From Stenotrophomonas rhizophila (lineage in GTDB: Bacteria; Pseudomonadota; Gammaproteobacteria; Xanthomonadales; Xanthomonadaceae), in NCBI RefSeq assembly GCF_001704155.1, contig NZ_CP016294.1:3841501-3905500 (forward strand): 64,000 nt of DNA, read 5' to 3'. Below, piece after piece: positions 35,825-45,465 of this stretch (its first letter is position 1; every line of letters starts with the position of its first letter). The notes below the pieces were generated by a model. That model saw nothing but the letters and a program-made list of their open reading frames with translations, made no database searches and had not been told where the DNA came from. A program made the position numbers and the translations under genes.

Positions 35825-36780
35825 GACCGGTCACTCCGCTTGATCAACTGCTCAACCAACGTTTTCATTTTCCCCGCACCTTGCCGCGAAACCGCAGCGT
35901 CATACACAAAAGTGGCGAAGTCCTGCCCACCGTCCTGCGAACAGATCCCTCCGTTCGCGCAGAAATTGTTCATCAATACACTGTCCGGCCCGCAGGCCAT
36001 GCCCAGCTCGCACGCCGCCAGGCGCCAGGCCAGTTCACTGAACTGGTCGCCGGCCACCAGGCCCTGCAGGGCGCCGTCGCCACTGGCGCGCTGGCCCATG
36101 GCGGTGGAAATGGCCATGTACGCTTCTGGATCACGCGAATCCATCACCCGCTCCACCAGGCCACGGCGGTACTCGGGGGTGTCTTTCAATGGCTGGCCAT
36201 CGGCAAACAGCGCCGCCTCGGCCGCCAGGTTGCCTGCGCGCGCAGCCAGCACGCGCTGGGTGACAATCAACGAGCGGCCAAGGCCGTCGCTGGAGACGAA
36301 TCCCGCGCAACGGCGCGCTACACGCTCGCGTGCCTGCACCATCGGCGAAGATGCGTTCATGCCCAGCCCGGTAAGCACGTTGTTGTCGAGCTGGTAACCG
36401 CCCGGGTCCATCGCATAGATCGCGCAGTAGTCATACACGCGGCTGACCATCCAGCCTGCCTCGGCATTGCCGTTGGCGGCCTGCAGGCGCAGGCGCTGGG
36501 CGTAGGCGAACAGGTCGGTGTCGCCCTCGATATCGGCGCGGATGTCCAGCGGCAATCCCGACGGCACCGCCGTGCTGCGCTCGCTGGCCAGCAACTGGCG
36601 CGCCAACTGCTGGGCCTGCAGCGGCGCAGCCGACCCCGTGCCGACCTGCAGCTCACTCACGGCAGCCGATGCATGGTCGGCCTGCAGCGCGCGGCCGCCC
36701 GCGCGGTAGCCCACCACCCCCAGCAACGCCAGGGCCGGTACCACCAGCAGCCAGGTTTTGAGCGTGGGCGCGAGGGCCAT
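35821..36780 (-). CDS. Hypothetical membrane-anchored protein (319 aa)
   Basis: Unrecognised protein with one N-terminal membrane helix (about 8-26, [19 protein letters not shown]) and a mainly helical periplasmic part. It contains alanine-rich helices and several cysteines ([44 protein letters not shown]) that could form disulfides. SEL1-like or TPR-like helices are possible but not clear. ATG 36780 starts right before the membrane helix; the upstream in-frame region runs into the divergent prmA promoter. It is coupled to the 123-residue gene downstream. Confidence 0.7.
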   Translation of the reverse strand: MALAPTLKTWLLVVPALALLGVVGYRAGGRALQADHASAAVSELQVGTGSAAPLQAQQLARQLLASERSTAVPSGLPLDIRADIEGDTDLFAYAQRLRLQAANGNAEAGWMVSRVYDYCAIYAMDPGGYQLDNNVLTGLGMNASSPMVQARERVARRCAGFVSSDGLGRSLIVTQRVLAARAGNLAAEAALFADGQPLKDTPEYRRGLVERVMDSRDPEAYMAISTAMGQRASGDGALQGLVAGDQFSELAWRLAACELGMACGPDSVLMNNFCANGGICSQDGGQDFATFVYDAAVSRQGAGKMKTLVEQLIKRSDRS

Positions 36781-36952
36781 TCGGCGGAACCGGTTCAAAG
36801 GAGACAGACGGCAGGATGCGGAGTTTAGCAATGGCGTACCCTGTTGTCTGAACAGGCCGTCGCGTCGTTTCTCACCATCGTCTGAGACGGTCGTCGCCGC
36901 GACCGTCCGCAATCGTCTAGCATTCACCGTTTTCCGCAGGTCCTTATCGCCC

Positions 36953-37873
36953 ATGCCGTTTCTGGAACTCACCCTCCACTGCACCGAAGCCACCCAGCCG
37001 CGCTATGAGAATGCGCTGGACGACGTGGGCGCGCTGGCGGTGACCCTGCTCGACGCCGATGCCGACACCAGCAACGAGCGCGCCATCCTGGAACCGGGCG
37101 TGGGCGAAACCCCGTTGTGGAATGACCTGGTGCTCAGCGCCCTGTTCCCCGCCGATTCCAATGCCCTGGCGCTGCTGGCCGCGCTGGAGGCGTTCGACCC
37201 GGGCCTGGCATGGAGCGATGTCAGCTTCCGCGCAGTGCAGGACGAGGATTGGGAACGCGCCTGGCTGGACCAGTTCCAGCCGATGGCCTTCGGCGACCGC
37301 ACCTGGATCGTGCCGTGGAACCACGAACTGCCCGAGGCTGCGCAAGCCACTGACGCTGCCGTGGTAAGGCTGGACCCGGGCCTGGCGTTCGGTTCGGGCA
37401 CCCACCCCACCACCTCGCTGTGCCTGCGCTGGCTGGACGGGCTGGCCGCCGAAGGCGCGTTGGCCGGGCAGACGGTACTGGATTTCGGCTGCGGCTCGGG
37501 CATCCTGGCGCTGGCTGCGCTCAAGCTCGGCGCGGCCAGGGCCGTGGGCGTGGACAACGACCCGCAGGCGGTACTCGCCACGGGCGACAACGCCGAGCGC
37601 AACGCGCTGCACGACCGCATGCAGGTCTACCTGCCGGCCGACGAACCGCAGGCCACCTACCCGGTGGTGGTAGCCAATATCCTGGCCTCGGCGCTGGATG
37701 CGCTGGCCGATGTGCTGGCCGCACGCGTGGCACCCGGCGGCCGCATCGCGCTGTCGGGCATCCTGCATGGGCAGGAAGACGAACTGCTGGTGCGGTATGC
37801 GCCCTGGTTCGAGCAGCTTGAAGTGGCGCGCGACGACGACTGGATGCGCATCACCGGCGTGCGCCGTGCTTGA
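36953..37873 (+). CDS. prmA: Ribosomal protein L11 methyltransferase
   Basis: SAM-dependent trimethylation of ribosomal protein L11. A 306-residue PrmA: N-terminal L11-recognition domain (about 1-60, [36 protein letters not shown]), the motif [14 protein letters not shown], and the class I methyltransferase core [18 protein letters not shown] with acidic loop [10 protein letters not shown] and catalytic-loop [16 protein letters not shown] 36953 is chosen because PrmA begins at this strand. It overlaps or nearly abuts the DUF3426 gene. Confidence 0.95.
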   Translation: MPFLELTLHCTEATQPRYENALDDVGALAVTLLDADADTSNERAILEPGVGETPLWNDLVLSALFPADSNALALLAALEAFDPGLAWSDVSFRAVQDEDWERAWLDQFQPMAFGDRTWIVPWNHELPEAAQATDAAVVRLDPGLAFGSGTHPTTSLCLRWLDGLAAEGALAGQTVLDFGCGSGILALAALKLGAARAVGVDNDPQAVLATGDNAERNALHDRMQVYLPADEPQATYPVVVANILASALDALADVLAARVAPGGRIALSGILHGQEDELLVRYAPWFEQLEVARDDDWMRITGVRRA

Positions 37874-37881
37874 ATGACCCG

Positions 37882-39010
<1,129 letters not shown>

Positions 39011-39074
39011 GGCCCCGGTGGGGGTGCGGGACGGCCTACAATATGGGCCCGCTCCGCTTCGATCTCCTGCCCCC

Positions 39075-40658
39075 ATGAGTTCCGATCTGCTGCCCGTGCG
39101 CCGGGCCCTGCTTTCCGTTTCCGACAAGACCGGTCTGATCGACCTGGCCCGCGCCCTCGCCGCGCGCAACGTCGAGCTGCTTTCCACTGGCGGTACCGCC
39201 AAGGCAATCCGCGACGCCGGCCTGCCGGTCAAGGACGTGGCCGACGTCACCGGCTTCCCGGAAATGATGGATGGCCGGGTCAAGACCCTTCACCCGCTGG
39301 TGCACGGCGGCCTGCTTGGCCGTGCCGGCCAGGATGAGGCGGTGATGGCCGAACATGGCATCGCGGCGATCGACCTGCTGGTGCTGAACCTGTACCCGTT
39401 CGAGCGCGTCACCGCCAACGCGGACTGCACGCTGGCCGATGCGGTGGAAAACATCGACATCGGCGGCCCGGCCATGTTGCGTTCGGCGGCGAAGAACTTC
39501 GCCCGTGTTGCAGTGGCCACCGATCCGTCGCAGTACGCCGAATTGCTTGCCGAGCTGGATGCCAATGACGGCAGTCTGTCGGCCGCCAAGCGCTTCGCGC
39601 TGTCGGTGGCCGCGTTCAACCGCGTGGCGCAGTACGACGCGGCGATCAGCAACTACCTGTCGGCGGTAACCGCCACCGATGCGGCCGTGCCATTGCGGAC
39701 CGAGTTCCCGGCGCAGATGAATTCCAGCTTCGTGAAGGTCATGGACCTGCGCTACGGCGAGAACCCGCACCAGGCCGGCGCGTTCTACCGCGACCTGTCG
39801 CCGGTCGCCGGCACGCTGGCCACGTTCCAGCAGCTGCAGGGCAAGGAACTGAGCTACAACAACCTGGCCGATGCCGATGCCGCATGGGAATGCGTGCGCC
39901 AGTTCGACGCGCCGGCCTGTGTGATCGTCAAGCATGCCAACCCGTGTGGCGTGGCCGTGGGCGCCGGCAACGGCGATGCCTACGAATTGGCGTACGCCAC
40001 CGACCCGACCAGCGCCTTCGGCGGCATCATCGCCTTCAACAAGCCGCTCGACGCCGCCACGGCCAAGGTGATCCTGGACCGCCAGTTCGTGGAAGTGCTG
40101 ATCGCCCCGGACTACGAACCGGCTGCGCTGGAGTACGCCACGAAGAAGGCCAACGTGCGCGTGCTGCGCATTCCGCACGGCGAAGGCCGCAACAATTACG
40201 ACACCAAGCGCATTGGCTCGGGCCTGCTGGTGCAGAGCGCGGACAACCGTGGCATGCGCCGTGACGAACTGACCGTGGTCAGCAAGCTGGCCCCGACCGA
40301 GAAGCAGTTCACCGACCTGCTGTTCGCCTGGAGCGTGGCCAAGTTCGTCAAGTCCAACGCGATCGTCTATGCCAAGGACAACCGCACCATCGGCGTCGGC
40401 GCCGGCCAGATGAGCCGCGTGTACTCGGCCCGCATCGCCGGCATCAAGGCCGCCGACGCGAACCTGGTGGTCGAAGGTTCGGTGATGGCGTCCGACGCGT
40501 TCTTCCCGTTCCGCGACGGCATCGACGCCGCTGCGGCGGCCGGGATCAAGGCGGTGATCCAGCCGGGTGGTTCGATGCGCGACGCCGAGGTGATCGCCGC
40601 GGCTGACGAACACGGCCTGGCGATGGTGTTTACCGGCGTGCGTCACTTCCGCCATTGA
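39075..40658 (+). CDS. purH: Bifunctional AICAR transformylase/IMP cyclohydrolase
   Basis: Last two steps of de novo purine synthesis, AICAR to IMP. A 527-residue PurH: N-terminal IMP cyclohydrolase domain (about 1-200; [47 protein letters not shown]) and C-terminal transformylase domain (about 200-527; [11 protein letters not shown] with catalytic Lys/His, [37 protein letters not shown]). A TACAAT hexamer at 39037-39042 may be its -10 element, without a clear -35. Normally purD follows; here a rhuM-like gene intervenes. Confidence 0.97.
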   Translation: MSSDLLPVRRALLSVSDKTGLIDLARALAARNVELLSTGGTAKAIRDAGLPVKDVADVTGFPEMMDGRVKTLHPLVHGGLLGRAGQDEAVMAEHGIAAIDLLVLNLYPFERVTANADCTLADAVENIDIGGPAMLRSAAKNFARVAVATDPSQYAELLAELDANDGSLSAAKRFALSVAAFNRVAQYDAAISNYLSAVTATDAAVPLRTEFPAQMNSSFVKVMDLRYGENPHQAGAFYRDLSPVAGTLATFQQLQGKELSYNNLADADAAWECVRQFDAPACVIVKHANPCGVAVGAGNGDAYELAYATDPTSAFGGIIAFNKPLDAATAKVILDRQFVEVLIAPDYEPAALEYATKKANVRVLRIPHGEGRNNYDTKRIGSGLLVQSADNRGMRRDELTVVSKLAPTEKQFTDLLFAWSVAKFVKSNAIVYAKDNRTIGVGAGQMSRVYSARIAGIKAADANLVVEGSVMASDAFFPFRDGIDAAAAAGIKAVIQPGGSMRDAEVIAAADEHGLAMVFTGVRHFRH

Positions 40659-40675
40659 TTGTTCGGCGTAAGGTG

Positions 40676-40698
40676 GGGGCCGACCAAGCGTCGGCGCC
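40676..40698. repeat. Degenerate GTAG-family palindrome after purH
   Basis: GCCGAC (40679-40684), 5-nt loop CAAGC, GTCGGC (40690-40695), with GC-rich flanks. It has no clean GTAG end, so it may be a decayed SMAG-like element. It separates purH from the rhuM-like gene. Confidence 0.4.
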
Positions 40699-40735
40699 CG
40701 CTGACAGGTTCTGACCGGAGCTGGAGGGTGATCGC

Positions 40736-41770
40736 ATGACCGACAACCATGGCGAGCTGATTCTGTACCGCACCGATGACGGTCGGACGGAGGTTCATCT
40801 GCGCGCCGCGGAAGGTACGGTCTGGCTGACGCAGGCAGAAATGGCGGCCTTGTTCCAAACCACGCCCCAGAACATCACCCAGCACATCCAGTCAGTCTAC
40901 GATGACGCTGAGATTGAAGAGTCGGCAACGTGTAAGGAATACTTACAGGTTCGACAGGAAGGGAGCCGCGAGGTGCGGCGTACCGTGAAGACCTATCGGC
41001 TTGAACTCATCATGGCGGTGGGGTTCCGCGTGCGATCACCACGAGGCGCGCAGTTTCGCCGTTGGGCAGCGGAGGGCCTGTCGCAGTACCTGGTAAAAGG
41101 CTTCCTGCTCAACGACGAACGACTCAAGGACGCCGAGCGCGCGGACTACTTCAAAGAACTGCTGCTCCGCATCCGCGACATCCGAAGTTCGGAGAAGCGG
41201 TTCTACCAGACGCTGCGTGATCTGTTCAAAGCCAGCAGCAGCGATTACGACGGCACGGCAGCAACAGCCAAGACGTTCTTCGCCACCATCCAGAACAAGC
41301 TGGTCTTCGCCATTACCGGCCGCACCGCTGCGCAGCTGATTGTCGAGCGCGCCGATCCCGACGTGCCTCACATGGGCCTGACAAACTGGTCCGGCGACAA
41401 GCTCCGCAAGTCCGACGCGGTCGTGTCAAAGAACTACCTGACACAGAGGGAACTCGATCAGCTGAACCGGCTGGTCACCATGTTCCTCGACTTCGCAGAA
41501 GACCGTGCCGAGCGTCGCATCGAAATGCGGATGGACGACTGGATCACGCAGACCGACCGTTTCCTCGACTTCAACGAACGCGCTGTGCTCAACGGTCCGG
41601 GCCGCATCTCAAGTCAGCAGATGGAGTTGATCATCGCGGAGCGCTACGCAGCATTCGATGCGCAGCGGCGCGGAGCGGACAGGATCACATCAGAACGCGA
41701 GGCCGAGGTCGACCTGCAGCAGTTGCACACCGAAGCCAAGCGTCTTGTCTCTTCCGTGAAGCCGGACTGA
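40736..41770 (+). CDS. RhuM-family protein inserted between purH and purD
   Basis: A 344-residue protein of the virulence-protein RhuM family, first named for an SPI-3 gene of Salmonella; the biochemical role is not established. Features are TVWLTQAEMAALFQTTPQNITQHIQSVYDD (winged-helix-like DNA-contact start), EYLQVRQEGSREVRRTVKTYRLELIMAVGFRVRSPRGAQFRRWA and a helical C-terminus. The codon use is visibly less GC-biased than its neighbours (tca, aca, gga and ata-type third bases), which fits horizontal acquisition. It splits the purH-purD pair and may carry its own promoter, since a degenerate palindrome lies upstream. No partner antitoxin gene is present. Confidence 0.82.
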   Translation: MTDNHGELILYRTDDGRTEVHLRAAEGTVWLTQAEMAALFQTTPQNITQHIQSVYDDAEIEESATCKEYLQVRQEGSREVRRTVKTYRLELIMAVGFRVRSPRGAQFRRWAAEGLSQYLVKGFLLNDERLKDAERADYFKELLLRIRDIRSSEKRFYQTLRDLFKASSSDYDGTAATAKTFFATIQNKLVFAITGRTAAQLIVERADPDVPHMGLTNWSGDKLRKSDAVVSKNYLTQRELDQLNRLVTMFLDFAEDRAERRIEMRMDDWITQTDRFLDFNERAVLNGPGRISSQQMELIIAERYAAFDAQRRGADRITSEREAEVDLQQLHTEAKRLVSSVKPD

Positions 41771-41814
41771 CCGCTTCCACCCTACTTTCTTACTGTTACC
41801 CCAGGAATGCCTCA

Positions 41815-43101
41815 ATGAAAATCCTCGTCATCGGCTCCGGCGGCCGTGAACATGCCCTGGCCTGGAAGCTGGCCCAGTCATCCCGTGTCACCGAGGTGCT
41901 GGTTGCACCGGGCAATGCGGGCACCGCCACCGAGGCCGGCTGCCGCAATGTCCCGGTGAAAGTCACGGACCTGGACGGGCTGCTGGCACTTGTGCAGGCG
42001 GAAGGTGTCGAGCTGACCGTGGTCGGCCCGGAAGTGCCGCTGGTGGCCGGCGTGGTCGACCGCTTCCGCGCTGCGGGCCATCGCATCTTCGGGCCGACAG
42101 CGAAAGCGGCGCAGCTGGAAGGCAGCAAGGCCTACGCCAAGGACTTCCTGGCCCGCCACAACATTCCCACCGCGTTCTATGCCGTGCATACCGAGGTGGA
42201 TGCTGCGCTGGCCTACGTCCGCGAGAAGGGCGCACCGATCGTGGTCAAGGCCGATGGCTTGGCGGCGGGCAAGGGCGTGATCGTGGCGATGACCCTGCAG
42301 GAAGCCGAAGACGCGGTGCGCGACATGCTGTCGGGCAATGCGTTCGGCGATGCCGGCGCGCGCGTGGTGATCGAGGAGTTCCTCGATGGCGAGGAAGCCA
42401 GCTTCATCTCGATGGTCGATGGCACCACAGCGCTGCCGATGGCCACCTCGCAGGACCACAAGCGCGTGGGCGATGGCGATACCGGTCCGAACACCGGCGG
42501 CATGGGCGCGTACTCGCCCGCACCGGTGGTCACCGATGAAGTGCATGCACGGGTGATGCGTGAAGTGGTCAATCCCACCGTGCAGGGCATGATCGCCGAT
42601 GGCATCCCGTTCACCGGCTTCCTCTATGCCGGGCTGATGATCGATGCCAGCGGCGCGCCGAAGGTGATTGAATTCAACGTGCGCTTCGGCGACCCGGAAA
42701 CCCAGCCGGTAATGCTTCGCCTGCAGTCGGACCTGGTGGAACTGGTGGAGGCGGCGATCGATGCACGCCTGCATGAAGTGGAAGCGCGGTGGGACCCGCG
42801 TCCGTCGCTGGGCGTGGTGATGGCGTCGGCGCCGTATCCGGAAACGCCGATCACCGGTGATGTGATCCGCGGGCTGGACCAGGTGCCGTCTACGGCCAAG
42901 GTGTTCCACGCCGGCACCACGCTGGACGCGCAGGGCCAGGTGCTCAGCGCTGGCGGCCGCGTGTTGTGCGTGGCCGCGCTGGGCGACAGCGTGGGCGATG
43001 CGCAGGCCAATGCGTATGCGGGCGTGGCGAAGGTGACGTGGGAACATGAGTTCCACCGCAATGATATTGGCTGGCGGGCGATCGCGCGCGAGAAGGCGTA
43101 A
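41815..43101 (+). CDS. purD: Phosphoribosylamine-glycine ligase
   Basis: Second step of purine synthesis: 5-phosphoribosylamine plus glycine to GAR. A 428-residue ATP-grasp enzyme. The family pattern is present from MKILVIGSGGREHALAWKLAQS through KADGLAAGKGVIVA, EEFLDGEEASFISMVDG, SQDHKRVGDGDTGPNTGGMGAYSPAP and FNVRFGDPETQPVM. It follows the rhuM-like gene by 44 nt. The stop TAA abuts a pair of GTAG palindromes and a terminator. Confidence 0.96.
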   Translation: MKILVIGSGGREHALAWKLAQSSRVTEVLVAPGNAGTATEAGCRNVPVKVTDLDGLLALVQAEGVELTVVGPEVPLVAGVVDRFRAAGHRIFGPTAKAAQLEGSKAYAKDFLARHNIPTAFYAVHTEVDAALAYVREKGAPIVVKADGLAAGKGVIVAMTLQEAEDAVRDMLSGNAFGDAGARVVIEEFLDGEEASFISMVDGTTALPMATSQDHKRVGDGDTGPNTGGMGAYSPAPVVTDEVHARVMREVVNPTVQGMIADGIPFTGFLYAGLMIDASGAPKVIEFNVRFGDPETQPVMLRLQSDLVELVEAAIDARLHEVEARWDPRPSLGVVMASAPYPETPITGDVIRGLDQVPSTAKVFHAGTTLDAQGQVLSAGGRVLCVAALGDSVGDAQANAYAGVAKVTWEHEFHRNDIGWRAIAREKA

Positions 43102-43105
43102 GAGC

Positions 43106-43128
43106 AGCCGACTAACAGTCGGCTCTAC
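43106..43128 (-). repeat. SMAG-like palindrome, first of a pair after purD
   Basis: AGCCGAC (43106-43112), 5-nt loop, GTCGGCT (43118-43124), then CTAC. On the minus strand it starts GTAG. It begins 5 nt after the purD stop and points its GTAG end at the second element. Confidence 0.75.
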
Positions 43129-43133
43129 CCTCG

Positions 43134-43158
43134 GTAGGTGCCCACCGTTGGTGGGCAC
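43134..43158 (+). repeat. SMAG-like palindrome, second of the pair
   Basis: GTAG (43134-43137), GTGCCCACC, 3-nt loop, GGTGGGCAC: a perfect 9-bp stem. It is in the opposite orientation to the first, with the two GTAG ends 5 nt apart. Such head-to-head dimers are a known form of REP-type elements. Confidence 0.78.
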
Positions 43159-43170
43159 GCCTTTGGCGTA

Positions 43171-43201
43171 ACAAAAAACCCGGCGATGCCGGGTTTTCTG
43201 T
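43171..43201. terminator. Bidirectional terminator between purD and the ankyrin gene
   Basis: AAAACCCGGC / GAT / GCCGGGTTTT hairpin with A-rich and T-rich flanks on both sides, so it can serve both strands. It differs from the terminator at 44234-44264 at one base in 31. Confidence 0.88.
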
Positions 43202-43241
43202 TTGATGCGTGCGTTGACGGATCAGGTGGTGGAACGCGCCT

Positions 43242-44204
43242 TCAGCCGACGGATGCGCTGGAGGTGCGATCCTGCTTGAGGAGTACTGCCACCACTTCGT
43301 TCATTCCCTTCACGCTTGCCAGTGCATCGGCCGTGAAACCGTCGCCATCCACCACACTTGGGACTGCTCCAGCATCAAGCAATACACGCACCTTGCCAAG
43401 GTCCTCGGGGAACTCCCCGTACCTGACAACGTGGTGCAGGGCTGAACTGCCGCTCCATGTTCGATTCACGTCCAGGTGCGGGTACCTCTCTAGAAACGCG
43501 TGCAGCTGGCGTGGTGTCCAGTGATTGACGCGGGCAAAGAGCATCTTCCCGAGCAGCAGTTGCTCAACGCTGTTGCCGCCAACGCCAGCTTGGACGAGGC
43601 TGTCGAGGTCCTGCTCGGCGAAGGCAAACGTTTCAAGCAGGCGCTCCACCGCCGCTACGCCCCCGCCTTGGGCGGCGGCCGTCAGCACCTGCACGCGCTC
43701 GCTGTAGGAAATGCTGGTGTTGTCGGAGAAGTGCTGTACAGCCGCCGCGTCGCCTAGGCCGGCGACGTCGATGAACTGGCGCATCAGCCTGCACTTCCAG
43801 TCATCGATGGCGGCAACCACGTCCGACCGCTGGTTCTCGTCTGCCAACCAGCGGGCAGTAGCACCGTTCTCGTCCCTCATGAATACGTCCGCACCACGCT
43901 GCAACAGCTCCATGACGCGGGCGGTGTCTCCCGCTTCAGCCGCTTCATGCAGCTGGGTCCTGCCCTCGCGCCCGCGGCAATTGATTACCATCGAGCCGTA
44001 GCTCGCGTGGCCGCAGAGTGCTATGGCATCCATCGGTGGCGAGGCCGGCGCCGCATTCTGCGGAAGTTGTTCTCGAGGAATAGGCGCAGCGGAAGCACCT
44101 GCGCCGGGTACGGTGGATCCAATCATCGCGATATCGCATTTGCCGTGGGGGCAGGAAGCGTAATTGCCATGGGTGGCGTCGCGCTTTCCAGAATCCATCG
44201 GCAT
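43242..44204 (-). CDS. Ankyrin-repeat protein
   Basis: Ankyrin-repeat protein of 320 residues from ATG 44204; the TTG at 44237 lies in the terminator and is unlikely. Ankyrin helices are seen at about 85-140 (GRTQLHEAAEAGDTARVMELLQRGADVFMRDENGATARWLADENQ) and 245-305 (SSALHHVVRYGEFPEDLGKVRVLLDAGAVPSVVDGDGFTADAL). The middle third has weak repeats. No signal peptide is evident, so it is cytosolic or delivered by another route. Codon bias is weaker than in neighbouring core genes. It is enclosed by two near-identical terminators, as if brought in with one of them. Function unknown; protein-protein binding is expected. Confidence 0.75.
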   Translation of the reverse strand: MPMDSGKRDATHGNYASCPHGKCDIAMIGSTVPGAGASAAPIPREQLPQNAAPASPPMDAIALCGHASYGSMVINCRGREGRTQLHEAAEAGDTARVMELLQRGADVFMRDENGATARWLADENQRSDVVAAIDDWKCRLMRQFIDVAGLGDAAAVQHFSDNTSISYSERVQVLTAAAQGGGVAAVERLLETFAFAEQDLDSLVQAGVGGNSVEQLLLGKMLFARVNHWTPRQLHAFLERYPHLDVNRTWSGSSALHHVVRYGEFPEDLGKVRVLLDAGAVPSVVDGDGFTADALASVKGMNEVVAVLLKQDRTSSASVG

Positions 44205-44233
44205 GGCGGCTGGTCGACATGCTGCCGGCAAAA

Positions 44234-44264
44234 ACAAAAAACCCGGCGAGGCCGGGTTTTCTGT
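44234..44264 (-). terminator. Intrinsic terminator of rpoH
   Basis: On the minus strand: AAAACCCGGC-CTC-GCCGGGTTTTTTG followed by more T. It is 21 nt past the rpoH stop, a strong terminator. It is 30/31 identical to the one at 43171-43201 after the ankyrin gene. Confidence 0.9.
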
Positions 44265-44284
44265 CTACTGCGTTGGATGCCGCG

Positions 44285-45160
<876 letters not shown>

Positions 45161-45184
45161 AGGGGTCATCTTATCAGTCCTGTA

Positions 45185-45213
45185 TTTGGACTGCTGACAG
45201 TTCAAAAAGTTCC
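45185..45213 (-). promoter_or_regulatory. Sigma-E (RpoE)-type promoter of rpoH
   Basis: On the minus strand: GGAACTT (45213-45207), 16 nt, TCCAAA (45190-45185). The sigma-E pattern is GGAACTT-N15/16-TCnAA, so both elements and spacing fit. Predicted start about 45179, 10-20 nt before the candidate ATGs. Confidence 0.75.
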
Positions 45214-45465
45214 AGCGTTCCGCAGGTGAAACGCTGACGCAGATCAGGCCCCTAACGTACCGCGAAATGGTGACAGTTGCGAGTGGCCGCCGTTTCGCGC
45301 AATTCCAATATAAATCAATACGATACGAACCAAAACGTAACCACCACGTCGTTTTGGGCAGGACAATCCCACAAAGATTGGCCCATTCAGGATGAAAACG
45401 TTGCCAGGCATTCAGCCGAAGCGCCCGAATGAGATGAACGGTGGCAGGCCAGACAATGCCGAAGC
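45214..45465. other. Intergenic region between the barrel gene and the rpoH promoter
   Basis: A 252-nt gap, unusually A/T-rich around 45300-45340 (ATATAAATCAATA). It probably holds a second, sigma-70-type promoter for rpoH, but I could not align a convincing -35/-10 pair. No strong terminator is seen after the barrel gene; a weak CAATC/GATTG hairpin near 45370-45390 is the best candidate. No ORF of note. Confidence 0.5.

Noticed and set aside
39036..40655. A 539-codon minus-strand frame over purH
   Set aside because: It mirrors purH almost exactly. PurH motifs on the plus strand settle the matter.
40736..44204. A prophage or genomic island covering rhuM and the ankyrin gene
   Set aside because: No integrase, att repeats or phage structural genes are present, and purD lies between the two accessory genes.
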